Position numbers and translations under genes: made by a program. A stretch of 60,823 bases of DNA, taken from contig JAJRYD010000037.1 of assembly GCA_024275955.1 (NCBI GenBank), forward strand, positions 1 through 60,823, written 5' to 3'. This document shows, in pieces, positions 14,774 through 24,012 of the stretch. How positions within the stretch are numbered: the stretch's first letter is position 1; each line of letters opens with the position of its first letter. Below the pieces are notes generated by a model. That model was not told where the DNA came from. It ran no database searches and saw only the letters and a list, made by a program, of their open reading frames with translations. Origin of the DNA: Nitrospirota bacterium. GTDB taxonomy: Bacteria > Nitrospinota_A > UBA7883 > JACRGQ01.

Positions 14774-16539
14774 GAGGAAACACCAGAGCTGAACTTCTCC
14801 GGCTGAATAACCTTGCCGCCGATGTCAACCCCCATAACATTGGCCGAAAGCCTTTTCGCGAGTGATAGAACCCCAGAGTAGCCTGACAAATCCTCACTAT
14901 TATGATTTACCTGCACTATCACAAGGTCGGCCCTAAAGTTTTTAAGAGAAGTAAATGTCTCCGATGAAAGCGTGCCTTTATTAAGGCTCCCCTCTCCAAA
15001 AGTGAAAACATTTTCACCGGCGAAACTTCTCCGCAACTGCTCCCTAATAAGAAGATAAACCATTTTAGCAGAGCCGAACTCCGCGAGCAGTTTACCTGTC
15101 TGCCATTTTGGGCCGGAACCTATTACCAAAATTTTCCCAAAACCTTCTACCGCCATGCCGACGGATGAAAAATCGGCATTCCTAAAGCGGGTAGAACCGC
15201 CGTAAATAGAGGCAACCCTCCTTGCCTCTAAAACAACCTTTTCAATCTCATCCGCTAGGTAGCCGGAATAACTCTGCAAAACATTACGGCCGCCGTCAAA
15301 CTTTTTCCAGCTTTTATTCTCAAGAGAGCCAAGCTTGTTTGCATAGCTAAAAAATGGAGTGCCGGGCTGCGGAGTGCAGATAGATATCTGAAGATCGCAT
15401 AGAAGCTCCTTTTGCAGCAGTTCTTTTATAAGCTTGGTCGTGGCGCGGTCTTTTTCCGGCGTAGAGCCGGAAGCGCCGTATGTGAAAGTACCGTAGATTT
15501 TTATCCCTACATCTTTCGCCTCTTTCAACACGGAGCGAAGCCTTTTGATAGAGTGCGACTTGCCGATACTTTTCGCCACAGATTTATCTGCCGTTTCTAT
15601 CCCTACCCTTAGTTTGTAGTAGCCGGCTTTTTTCATCCATTCCAGCATCTCTCTATCTATATTCCAGTAACCGCACATCGCGTTATATTTCAGGCTGTCG
15701 AGATTTTTGGCGATTATCGATTTACAAAGTTCTACTATAAAATCTTTCCTCCCATTATGCAGTTCGTCGTCGAAAAAAATCCCTTCCATCTCATCGTATT
15801 TTTCCTTCATCGCTAATATCTCATCGGTAACATCATCTACATTGCGCGGCCGCCAACTGCCGGCGCCTCCGTAATAGATATTGGTAGCGACACAAAAATC
15901 GCAGGCAAGCGAACATCCCCTGCTCGCGAACAGTTCAAGCTCGCGGTACTCGTTTACCACAGGCTCTATGTAATCTATTCTTCTCACATCTTCGTCCTCG
16001 GGCCACGGCAGGCTGTTTGGGTCCAGCAACTCTCTTCGTCCATTAGGAAAAACCCCTTTTATGCCGGACGGCTCCGCCCCTTGCAAAAGCTCAAGAACGG
16101 CGTACTCGTACTCGCCTATACAAACGCAGTCGGCCCCTGCCTTCAAAACATCTTCTGGAAAAGCAGAAGGATGCTGGCCCGCAAAGACAATTCTGCATCC
16201 GGTTTTTTTCTTCACCTTCGAGGCAAGTTTGATATCGAGAGAAAATGAGAGAGTGGACGATTCCATAACAAGCATTTCCGGTTTTTCGGAGAGTATCTTT
16301 TCTAGGTATGTCTCGTGGTTCCAGTTATTCAGGTTGCCATCGAGAAACTTTATTTCGCAGTCGGTCTCCCGTTTTAAAAGAGCGGAGCAGTACGCCAGCA
16401 TAAACGGATAGAAGGTCATCCATCCCTTTTTATGATCGTACCACGAAGGTTCTTCCACTGCCGACCAGCGGGATGGGAAATGCACATACCTCTCACCATC
16501 AGGCCCGATACCTACCGAGTTCGCCAGTACCGTTTTCAC
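14770..16539 (-). CDS. Radical SAM protein with N-terminal B12-binding-like domain
   Basis: A 589-residue protein of the B12-binding radical SAM class. Residues 1-170 form a Rossmann domain ending in the typical AGADCVCIGEYEYAVLELL. The radical SAM core begins with the cluster motif CSLACDFC at about residue 210 and includes GIFFDDELHNG and KLRVGIETADKS. From about 430 there is an additional domain with GKILVIGSGPKWQTG. The usual base-off histidine motif (DxHxxG) is not evident, so B12 binding is uncertain. It overlaps both neighbours by 4 bp, so all three are co-translated. A role in methylating or rearranging a glycan or metabolite is inferred. Confidence 0.82.
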   Translation of the reverse strand: MKTVLANSVGIGPDGERYVHFPSRWSAVEEPSWYDHKKGWMTFYPFMLAYCSALLKRETDCEIKFLDGNLNNWNHETYLEKILSEKPEMLVMESSTLSFSLDIKLASKVKKKTGCRIVFAGQHPSAFPEDVLKAGADCVCIGEYEYAVLELLQGAEPSGIKGVFPNGRRELLDPNSLPWPEDEDVRRIDYIEPVVNEYRELELFASRGCSLACDFCVATNIYYGGAGSWRPRNVDDVTDEILAMKEKYDEMEGIFFDDELHNGRKDFIVELCKSIIAKNLDSLKYNAMCGYWNIDREMLEWMKKAGYYKLRVGIETADKSVAKSIGKSHSIKRLRSVLKEAKDVGIKIYGTFTYGASGSTPEKDRATTKLIKELLQKELLCDLQISICTPQPGTPFFSYANKLGSLENKSWKKFDGGRNVLQSYSGYLADEIEKVVLEARRVASIYGGSTRFRNADFSSVGMAVEGFGKILVIGSGPKWQTGKLLAEFGSAKMVYLLIREQLRRSFAGENVFTFGEGSLNKGTLSSETFTSLKNFRADLVIVQVNHNSEDLSGYSGVLSLAKRLSANVMGVDIGGKVIQPEKFSSGVSS

Positions 16540-17573
16540 TTTTTCTCCTTTTTCGGCTCAAGTTTAAATAGCATCTCTACCGCTTTTTTATTTTGGGGCA
16601 TCAGCGTTGTCGCGGTCTTCGCGCAGTCTAGCGCGAGTTCTTTTCTGCCCTGCTTTAAAAACACCTCCCCCATATGGAGGTAAGCAGATGCCACCCGTAT
16701 GTCATCCTTATTGCCGTCGGCATATATCGCCTCAAGATAATATTTCGACGCGTTACTATATCCGCCTACCTGTTGGAAGCAATAGGCCAAGTTGTAAAAA
16801 TTTTCAAAACTAGGGTCGGCTCCAGAGAGTTTTTTAAAAACAGGGAGCGCCTCTCTAAAGTAGTTCGTACTCAAAAGCATCTTGCCTAAATCTCTATCGC
16901 TCTTAATAGAAAAATTCTTTTTTATGTAATCGGTGCGCGCCCGCTCGCTCTCTTCCCTGCCTCTAGCGTCGACATGGTGTATCACCGTAGCTTTCGGACA
17001 AGTCTCTACCCTATATCCAAGGTCAAGCGCCCTATGACAGAAATCTACATCATCATGCTGGTAGTTTCTACGGTTCTCGTCAAACTTAACAGCCTTCCAT
17101 ACCTGCTTTTTTATCATCATAAAGTAGCCGCTTATATAGACATCGTGGTCGGTTTCGGTATAGTCAAGCAGTACCGGCCCTGCAAGCGGGTTCCCCCGCT
17201 CCATCTTCTGCCAGTCCCACCACCTGTCGCCGTTGCCGTCCAGCCCTTCGCACCCAAGTATATCGAAATTTTGCACCGCTCTGATGTTTCTCCACCAATC
17301 GGGTGTAAACTCCACATCGTCGTCGAGAATAATGATGGTATCGTACTGCGCTCCGGCGGCGTTAAAGTTACGCATTTTCGAAACTTCTGCCCTATCTGCC
17401 CAATGCGCTTTTTCTGTGTAGATAATGCCGGGGTCCGGCCTATGTCTACCGCAGACAAGTATCTCGTAGGAAGGAACAGACTGCGCCTTAATGCTCTTTA
17501 TAAGCGTGTCGATTCTGTCCGGCCTTTGCCCGCCGGTAATTATGCAAAACGATATTCCCTGTTTTTCACTCAT
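16536..17573 (-). CDS. Family 2 glycosyltransferase with C-terminal TPR repeats
   Basis: A 345-residue protein. Residues 1-235 are a GT-A glycosyltransferase: FCIITGGQRPDRIDTLIKSI start, an ILDDDVEF acidic (DxD) motif, and HDDVDFCHRALDLGYRV in the acceptor region. Residues about 245-340 contain three TPR-like helical repeats (FYNLAYCFQQVGGYSNASKYYLEAIY; VASAYLHMGEVFLKQGRKELAL), which likely mediate protein contacts. It overlaps the radical SAM gene by 4 bp. Inferred role: transfers a sugar in the same pathway, possibly as part of a complex held together by the TPRs. Confidence 0.8.
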   Translation of the reverse strand: MSEKQGISFCIITGGQRPDRIDTLIKSIKAQSVPSYEILVCGRHRPDPGIIYTEKAHWADRAEVSKMRNFNAAGAQYDTIIILDDDVEFTPDWWRNIRAVQNFDILGCEGLDGNGDRWWDWQKMERGNPLAGPVLLDYTETDHDVYISGYFMMIKKQVWKAVKFDENRRNYQHDDVDFCHRALDLGYRVETCPKATVIHHVDARGREESERARTDYIKKNFSIKSDRDLGKMLLSTNYFREALPVFKKLSGADPSFENFYNLAYCFQQVGGYSNASKYYLEAIYADGNKDDIRVASAYLHMGEVFLKQGRKELALDCAKTATTLMPQNKKAVEMLFKLEPKKEKK

Positions 17574-17708
17574 CTAAAAATTGATACCTCCACAGATGAA
17601 TATATCGGAACTTTTGCGCCAGACTGTACAGCCAAAGCGTATAAAACCGCCGCTACTGGTGCTTTTTGGTAATTATACAGCTCCCGCGATACTAGGCGAA
17701 CCTGCCTC

Positions 17709-19034
17709 TCACCTGCCGGAAACAGCCGCATGCCCCATAAGAAAAGAGTGATCCATATTCCCCTCTTCGTATCTCCACGCGCCGAACCTGCCTACGGAGC
17801 TTATACCGTTTGGCTTTAAATAGCTGTTTATCGTTTTAAGCGCGGCATCCCGCCCTAATGTCGGGATAGGATACAGATACGGCAAACGCTCCTGCCAAAC
17901 GGAAACTATCCGCTTTTTATCCATCTTTGTTATTATTCCGGCTGTTATCAGCCCGTCTATCGTCTGCCTTACCGCATCGTCCTTTGTCAGCTTTCTGTTT
18001 TTCCCCATCGAAACCTCGCAAAGAAGCGACGAAAAGGATCCCCCTTCAGGCAGATTGTTCGGCGAGTAGTTGGAAAAATATGTAACACGGTAAAATGGAA
18101 CCCTAGAGTCGGGAAAATATACCCAGCATCTGCCGTTAGTTTTAATCTTGCGGTCTATCCCTATGCCTACCATCCAGCCGGAATTTTTGCAAAGCGCGTC
18201 TGCCGCTTTTAAAACCTCTGTAGGAGGTTTATCAATTACCTTTTTTACAAGATGGTCCAGAGGCATGGTGGTGATAAGCTTTTTATAGCTTACAGACTCG
18301 CCGTTTGCGAAATGAATACGTTTCGCCACCGCGTCCAGCTTTACCGCCCTATGCTTAAACGAAATCTTTTCCTTAAACGGTTCGGCAATATTTTCAAAAA
18401 GCCCGCCTGTGCCTCCGTTTAGCGGAAAAATAAAACCGGCATTCGGCCCCCACGAAACAACATCCCTGCCTGTTTTTACCGCCTCCCTTACTTTGGCAAG
18501 GCTCGGCAGAGAAACACGGCCGTCTATCCAGCGATACCCCATTTTGTCTAACGGAAAAGCCCAAACCTTTCGGTTGTACGCAAGCATAAAATGCTCAGCA
18601 ATGCCAGAGCCTAGAGACACCTGTATCCATTCCTCGAAGTTATTCGGCCGAAAAGAGCCAAAGCCTTTAACAGCCCTTTCTATCCCCTCTAGGCATTCCC
18701 GCATCGCCCTTGCCGGTAGTCTATGGATATTATTCTGCAAAGGAAACGGTATAAACCGCTTACCTATCTTTATAAACGCCGCCCTTGTATGCTTTATCCC
18801 ACTGCCCCCAAGCGCGTCGTTTATCACTTTTTTAAAAAGTTTATCTTTGGTAAAGATGACATGCCCGCCGAGGTCCCAAGTGAAACCGTTTTTATCGAGC
18901 CTGCTGGAAGAAAGACCGCCGACCCTGTTAGTAGCCTCAAAAATACGCCAGCTTTTGCCTCTCGGCTTTAAAAGCCGATACCCAGCGCCAAGCCCCGCCG
19001 GGCCTGCCCCTATCACCGCGATATCAAGATTCAT
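17709..19034 (-). CDS. FAD-dependent amine-oxidase-type oxidoreductase
   Basis: A 441-residue protein with an N-terminal dinucleotide-binding motif (VIGAGPAGLGAGYRLL), an FEATNRVGGLSSS FAD-ribose motif and TWDLGGHVIF. These place it in the flavin amine-oxidase/protoporphyrinogen-oxidase-like superfamily, near UDP-galactopyranose mutase-type enzymes. The C-terminal RFGAWRYEEGNMDHSF resembles the isoalloxazine-binding end. It opens the minus-strand operon with the glycosyltransferases and radical SAM gene, 135 bp ahead of the second gene. Oxidation or mutase chemistry on a nucleotide sugar or glycan is inferred; a haem-pathway role is less likely in this setting. Confidence 0.72.
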   Translation of the reverse strand: MNLDIAVIGAGPAGLGAGYRLLKPRGKSWRIFEATNRVGGLSSSRLDKNGFTWDLGGHVIFTKDKLFKKVINDALGGSGIKHTRAAFIKIGKRFIPFPLQNNIHRLPARAMRECLEGIERAVKGFGSFRPNNFEEWIQVSLGSGIAEHFMLAYNRKVWAFPLDKMGYRWIDGRVSLPSLAKVREAVKTGRDVVSWGPNAGFIFPLNGGTGGLFENIAEPFKEKISFKHRAVKLDAVAKRIHFANGESVSYKKLITTMPLDHLVKKVIDKPPTEVLKAADALCKNSGWMVGIGIDRKIKTNGRCWVYFPDSRVPFYRVTYFSNYSPNNLPEGGSFSSLLCEVSMGKNRKLTKDDAVRQTIDGLITAGIITKMDKKRIVSVWQERLPYLYPIPTLGRDAALKTINSYLKPNGISSVGRFGAWRYEEGNMDHSFLMGHAAVSGR

Positions 19035-19236
19035 AGCCTGATACTTTAATAGGGCAGGCAGATTATTAATAGGTAAAACTTTAAAAGGGGTGGCCTTTCA
19101 TAAATCTCTATCCCTGCTTCCAAAGTGAAAAGAGGCATCGGCCTCTTGAACGCCGGAAGAGCGCACCCTTTAAGTATAAAACCGCCATTTTGGCAAAGGG
19201 CTTGGCTTTTCTCTGCCGATGCAATCTAATACCTGC

Positions 19237-20121
19237 ATGGAACGAAAAATAGGAATAGACCTCGGCGGTACGTCGATTTCGTTTATAGACCTCTATTCGC
19301 CCCAAAAGATAATAGACGAGAGAAGAATCGACACGCCATGCTCGGCAGGCGGTATCACCGAAGCTATAGTCAACGTGCTAAAAGATATGCTTCCACTCGT
19401 CGATGAAAAACCGGCCGGCATCGGCATAGCTGTAGCCGGTCAGGTGAACCCGATAGCGAAATCGGTAATATTTTCCCCAAACCTCCCGTTTAAGGAGGAG
19501 TTCCCACTTGGCGGTATCATCCATGAAAACCTTAATCTCCCTGTAGTGCTGGAAAACGACGCAAACTCTGCCGCTATAGGCGAAAAGGTTTTTGGGGCGG
19601 CAAAAGATATCGACGACTTTATAGTGCTAACACTCGGTACGGGGATAGGCTCCGGCATATTCGTAAACGGCAAACTACTGCGTGGACATACGCACGCTGG
19701 GGGCGAAGCTGGGCATATGGTTATCGACCCTACAGGCCCAAAATGCGGATGCGGACGCAACGGATGCCTAGAAGTCTTCGCTTCCGGTACGGCAATATCG
19801 CGCCGCGCCGCCAACGAAACCGGAGTAATGCTATCGGCAAAAGAGGTATGCGAATCGGCAAAAGACAATGAGAGACTACAGGAATTGCTAAAAGATGCCG
19901 GAGAAAAACTTGCCGAAGGCCTCGCATCGCTCGTAAGCATCTTTAACCCTGAGGCTATTTTCTTTGCCGGCTCGCTCGCCAACGCGCCAAAATATTACTT
20001 CGAGCCTGCGTTCAAGGTTGCCCGTTCAAAAGCGTTCGGCACTACGGGGACGAACCTGCGGCTTGAGATATCGGAGCTAAAGGAAAAGATAGGAATGCTT
20101 GGTGCCGCGGGGCTGGTGTAG
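19237..20121 (+). CDS. ROK-family sugar kinase
   Basis: A 294-residue ROK protein. The ATP motif IGIDLGGTSISF is at the N-terminus, the sugar-binding ENDANSAAIGE with its catalytic Asp is near 105, LGTGIGSGI follows, and the zinc motif CGCGRNGCLE is near 170. Relatives phosphorylate glucose, N-acetylglucosamine or related sugars. The absence of an N-terminal helix-turn-helix makes it a kinase, not a repressor. ATG 19237 is chosen because the protein then starts directly before the ATP motif; an ATG at 19219 adds six residues. Divergent from the glycan operon, with a 200-bp gap that must carry both promoters. Confidence 0.85.
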   Translation: MERKIGIDLGGTSISFIDLYSPQKIIDERRIDTPCSAGGITEAIVNVLKDMLPLVDEKPAGIGIAVAGQVNPIAKSVIFSPNLPFKEEFPLGGIIHENLNLPVVLENDANSAAIGEKVFGAAKDIDDFIVLTLGTGIGSGIFVNGKLLRGHTHAGGEAGHMVIDPTGPKCGCGRNGCLEVFASGTAISRRAANETGVMLSAKEVCESAKDNERLQELLKDAGEKLAEGLASLVSIFNPEAIFFAGSLANAPKYYFEPAFKVARSKAFGTTGTNLRLEISELKEKIGMLGAAGLV

Positions 20122-20215
20122 AGGGGGGGGACTGCAATTCCATTTCAGCCGTGAGGCCGACGGAAGCATGAATTATTAACGCAAAAAAACCTTTAATCCT
20201 TTTTATGTGGAACAG

Positions 20216-22528
20216 CTAGTTGTTGCTTACTACGTTATATATCGTCGAGATAAGTTCATCCATTCTAAACGGCTTAACCAACTGCCTGCATCCATGTTGC
20301 AAGCAGTAATTCTCGGCAGTAATATCGACCGAACCTGTTACAAGCACAAATCGACTTAAATATTCCGGTTTGTTTTCATAAAGCCAATTACCTAGTTCTA
20401 GACCTGTCATAACCGGCATTTTGATATCGCTTAAAACTACATCGAACTCTTCTTTCTCCAAATAATCGACTGCCTCTTTGCCGTTTGATGCCATTTTAAC
20501 AATCGCCCCCTTCTCGGAGAGAGTTCGCGATACAAAATTAATAATACTTTCCTCGTCCTCCAGCAAAAGAACCTTGACCCTAGCGATGTCGACAGCTTTG
20601 AATTTATCATTCGCGTCGTCAGTTTCCGCCGGCCTATCTTCTGTGTTCGTTGGAAGAATTATTGTAAACCTGACTACACAATCTCCAATATTTTCAGCCC
20701 GCAGACTGCCGCCATGCTCCTCGATAATTCCATGCGCTATCGAAAGACCCAACCCTGTTCCCTCGCCGACTTCTTTCGTTGTAAAGAAGGGGTCGAAAAT
20801 ATTTCCCAGCTTGTCTTCCGGTATTGTTTGCCCGTCATTTTCAATAACTATTACTATTTTATCATTATCAAGCTTACTGCTGATTCTTATCTCCCCCTTA
20901 ACGTTAGCTTCTTTCATTGCCTGATAGGCGTTGATGATGATATTTGAAAATACCTGCTGTAGCTGATTAAGGTCAGCGCTCATCTCCGGTATATTTTTAT
21001 CGAATAACCTTTTAATCTCAATGTTATCCGCCTTGAGATGATACTCATGCAGTTGAACCGTATCTTCAAGTATCGTGTTTACATGGCAAGCAGATTTTCC
21101 AGGCTCGAATTTCCTCGAAAACTTCAGCAGGTTTTGCACAATACTGCTCGCCCTTGCCGACTGCTTTTTGATGATTTTTAATTCTTCAACCGCCTTTTCA
21201 GATAAGCCAGCCGATTCCATCACAAGGCTGTCGGCATAAAGAATAACGGCAGTGAGCGGATTGTTAAGTTCGTGAGCGACACCAGCGACAAAAGTGCCTA
21301 TTGAAGAGAGTTTCGATGCCTGTACAACCTGCTGTTGAAGCCTTTTCTCTGCTGTTATATCAAAAAGGATTCCCCTAAGCGTGACCGATCCATCTTCATG
21401 CGTAACCACGTCAACCACATTCCTCAGCCAGATAATCGCTCCATCGGCCGCAATCATACGATATTCGAATTCGCGATTTCGAACATTCTCAACTGCATCT
21501 TCGTAATGTTCAAACGCCGCATCACGGTCGTCGGCATGTATATGCTCAAGCCAGAATCCCTTTTCATACCACCTTTTCGGCTTGTAGCCTGTTATCTCCT
21601 CCGCTTTACCGCTAACGAATGTGAAGCATTCTATCGAGTGGTCGTATTCCCAGCCGATGATACGCACTCCCTCCACTAACAGCCGGTATCGTTCTTCATT
21701 TCTTTGCAGAGCGTTCTCTTTTGCCGCTATCTCCTCTCTAAGGCCCTCGACGTAATCACCTTCCAGCATGCCTCTCACTAGGTCGCTTTGGGTTATCAGG
21801 CCGGTTAAGCGCCACTTTTCGTCCATCACCAGAAACCGTCTGTGTTTTTTTTCATCCATTCGCCTAATCGCTTCGACAAGAGGCGTGTCAGAAGCTACAA
21901 ATTCAACCGGCGTACTCATCCATGAACCGAGTTTTTCTTTTAAAAAATTGACTCCCTGTGACATCAGCCTAGATACATCCCGCTCTGTAATAAGACCAAC
22001 CGGCCTAAAATCGTCTTCAACAACCACACAGCTGATAGAGCGTTCAGCCATAAGCTTGATAGTATTAATAAATAAATCGTCAAGGTTCGCGGTTAAAACA
22101 TTTCGAGTCATTACGTCATATACCGACTTCCTTTGGTTTAATCTTGCGCCAAGTTCTTTAATAATATCTGTTTGGGTAACAACGCCTTGTCCTACACCAT
22201 CCCTATCCAGAACTACGAGATGGCGTATTCTTTCAGATCTTAGTATTCCGTAAATTTCAAGAATATTTGCATCGATCGAAACTGTAATTACAGGAGAACT
22301 CATAACTTCTGAGATTTTTGTCGAATAAATATCTATTCTCCGACTGGCGATTTTAATGATGTCCCTTTCGGTCAAGATACCAAGCGGCCTGCTACCCTCA
22401 GCAATAATAAGGCAACTTATATGGTTTTCTGACATTATTCGCAAAGATTTTGAAAGCGACGTATCGGGCGGCACGGAGACAGTGTTTTTCTGCAGAATAT
22501 TTCTGACAGGTATGTTATTCAGCTTCAT
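20216..22528 (-). CDS. Hybrid histidine kinase with four CBS domains and a PAS domain
   Basis: A 770-residue cytoplasmic sensor. Two tandem CBS pairs (about 1-125 and 130-260, each with an ITERD-type loop), a PAS/PAC domain (285-405), a HisKA domain with the phosphoacceptor His in VAHELNNPLTA, an HATPase domain (N-box NIIINAYQAM, GLGLSIAHGI) and a C-terminal receiver (EDEE pocket, Asp in VLSDIKMPVMTG). CBS pairs usually bind adenosyl ligands (ATP, AMP, SAM), so energy or nucleotide state may be the input. There is no membrane segment. No cognate response regulator is adjacent. Convergent with the ROK gene and 138 bp from xseA. Confidence 0.85.
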   Translation of the reverse strand: MKLNNIPVRNILQKNTVSVPPDTSLSKSLRIMSENHISCLIIAEGSRPLGILTERDIIKIASRRIDIYSTKISEVMSSPVITVSIDANILEIYGILRSERIRHLVVLDRDGVGQGVVTQTDIIKELGARLNQRKSVYDVMTRNVLTANLDDLFINTIKLMAERSISCVVVEDDFRPVGLITERDVSRLMSQGVNFLKEKLGSWMSTPVEFVASDTPLVEAIRRMDEKKHRRFLVMDEKWRLTGLITQSDLVRGMLEGDYVEGLREEIAAKENALQRNEERYRLLVEGVRIIGWEYDHSIECFTFVSGKAEEITGYKPKRWYEKGFWLEHIHADDRDAAFEHYEDAVENVRNREFEYRMIAADGAIIWLRNVVDVVTHEDGSVTLRGILFDITAEKRLQQQVVQASKLSSIGTFVAGVAHELNNPLTAVILYADSLVMESAGLSEKAVEELKIIKKQSARASSIVQNLLKFSRKFEPGKSACHVNTILEDTVQLHEYHLKADNIEIKRLFDKNIPEMSADLNQLQQVFSNIIINAYQAMKEANVKGEIRISSKLDNDKIVIVIENDGQTIPEDKLGNIFDPFFTTKEVGEGTGLGLSIAHGIIEEHGGSLRAENIGDCVVRFTIILPTNTEDRPAETDDANDKFKAVDIARVKVLLLEDEESIINFVSRTLSEKGAIVKMASNGKEAVDYLEKEEFDVVLSDIKMPVMTGLELGNWLYENKPEYLSRFVLVTGSVDITAENYCLQHGCRQLVKPFRMDELISTIYNVVSNN

Positions 22529-22666
22529 GCCGTACCCATACTAAACTTCCCCATATAGTTCTGCTTCACCATTCCCCTCCGGTTGAATCCTACCAAATCC
22601 GATAAAAACTTTCACGCTAATTGCGCCGATATCATAACGCAGGGGCATTCTATCTTCATTCTCTTT

Positions 22667-24010
22667 TTAGATATCCCGCTTCCGAACCTCCACATCAAGC
22701 TTGCCTTTATGGAGGCGGAGTTCCAGAGAGTCGCCTTCTTTTACCTGCCCAGCGTCCTTTAGCACTTCGCCGTTAGGCCTCACTGTTATCGAGTATCCTC
22801 GCTCAAGAACTTTTAGCGGCGAAAGGCTGTTAAGCTTTCCGCCCGCTACTGCGTATTGACGTTCTTTTGTCGCCACTATCGAAGAGATAGACTTAGCGAG
22901 ACGCGATTTGAGATTAGCGACGTTTTCCTTTTGCCTACGCACCAGATTTTCGGGGCGCAAAATCTGCAAATGCCGATAGAGTGATGCGAGTGAGCCACGC
23001 TCATTATCCATATTCCTTTTAAGCACGTTAACAAGCTCTGTAAAATTTTCATCTACCCTCTGCCTATACTCCTCTAAATACCTAGTCGGGTATCTAAAGA
23101 CGCTACTCTCTACAGTGCTTACAAACCGGCTTTTATAAATCTCTAAAAGGTTACTAAGCGCGAGGCTCATCCTTTTACCGAAACTCTCTACGGTATAGAT
23201 AACATCCGCCCTCTCTTTTACCGACTGCTCAGCCGCCGCGCTCGGGGTCGACGCTCTAAGGTCGGCAACCATATCGGCTATCGTGAAATCTATCTCATGC
23301 CCGACCGCGCTTATGATAGGAATCTTTGAGCGATGAATCGCATCGGCCACCACCTCCTCGTTAAACGCCCAAAGCGATTCCGGCGAGCCGCCGCCCCGCC
23401 CAACTATAAGAAGGTCTACGTTACCGTAAGCGTTAAAGTCGTCAATCGCTTCGGCTATGCTGTCTTTCGCGCTTTCACCTTCCACGTTAGTAGGAGCTAG
23501 AATTATCTTTATGCCGGGGTCTCGTCTTTTTAGTATGCGGGCGATATCTTTAAACGCCGCGCCGGTAGCCGACGTTACCACCCCGATAACTTTTGGAAAA
23601 ACAGGTATCGGTTTTTTAACAGATTCATCAAAATATCTTTTGGCGGATAACTTCTTTTTCAACTGCTCAAAGCGCATCTGGAGCGCGCCAAGCCCTGCTG
23701 GCTCTATCTCTTCTATCACTAGGTTATACTTGCTGTACGGCGCGTAGGAGGAAATCCGTCCCCTCACAAGAACTTTCATGCCAACTTCCGGCTCAAATTT
23801 TAGAACAGAACTTTTCTGTTTCCAGAGGTTCGCGTCAAGCACAGCCTTATCGTCTTTAAGGGTGATATAGATATGCCCGGATGAGTGGCGCATAAATTTG
23901 CTTACCTCCCCCTCTATCCATACGGATGGGAACTCGCCTTCAAGCTTGCTTTTTATAAGTTTCGATATTGCAGAAATAGAATAAGGCTTTACCTTCTCCG
24001 GCAGGGGCAT
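22667..24010 (-). CDS. xseA: Exodeoxyribonuclease VII large subunit
   Basis: A 447-residue protein of normal XseA length. An N-terminal OB-fold (SISAISKLIKSKLEGEFPSVWIEGEVS, then GHIYITLKDDKAVLDANLWK) precedes the catalytic core with VIGVVTSATGAAFKDI, VGRGGGSPESLWAFNEE and SAVGHEIDFTIADMVADLRASTPSAAAE, then a coiled-coil arm and a C-terminal RGYSI strand. It degrades single-stranded DNA together with XseB, whose gene is not in this window. It lies 2 bp downstream of argJ and is the last gene of argC-argJ-xseA. Confidence 0.93.
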   Translation of the reverse strand: MPLPEKVKPYSISAISKLIKSKLEGEFPSVWIEGEVSKFMRHSSGHIYITLKDDKAVLDANLWKQKSSVLKFEPEVGMKVLVRGRISSYAPYSKYNLVIEEIEPAGLGALQMRFEQLKKKLSAKRYFDESVKKPIPVFPKVIGVVTSATGAAFKDIARILKRRDPGIKIILAPTNVEGESAKDSIAEAIDDFNAYGNVDLLIVGRGGGSPESLWAFNEEVVADAIHRSKIPIISAVGHEIDFTIADMVADLRASTPSAAAEQSVKERADVIYTVESFGKRMSLALSNLLEIYKSRFVSTVESSVFRYPTRYLEEYRQRVDENFTELVNVLKRNMDNERGSLASLYRHLQILRPENLVRRQKENVANLKSRLAKSISSIVATKERQYAVAGGKLNSLSPLKVLERGYSITVRPNGEVLKDAGQVKEGDSLELRLHKGKLDVEVRKRDI

Positions 24011-24012
24011 CG

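Noticed and set aside
16974-17672. 232-codon plus-strand frame
   Set aside because: Antisense to the family 2 glycosyltransferase; the minus-strand frame shows clear family motifs, this one does not.
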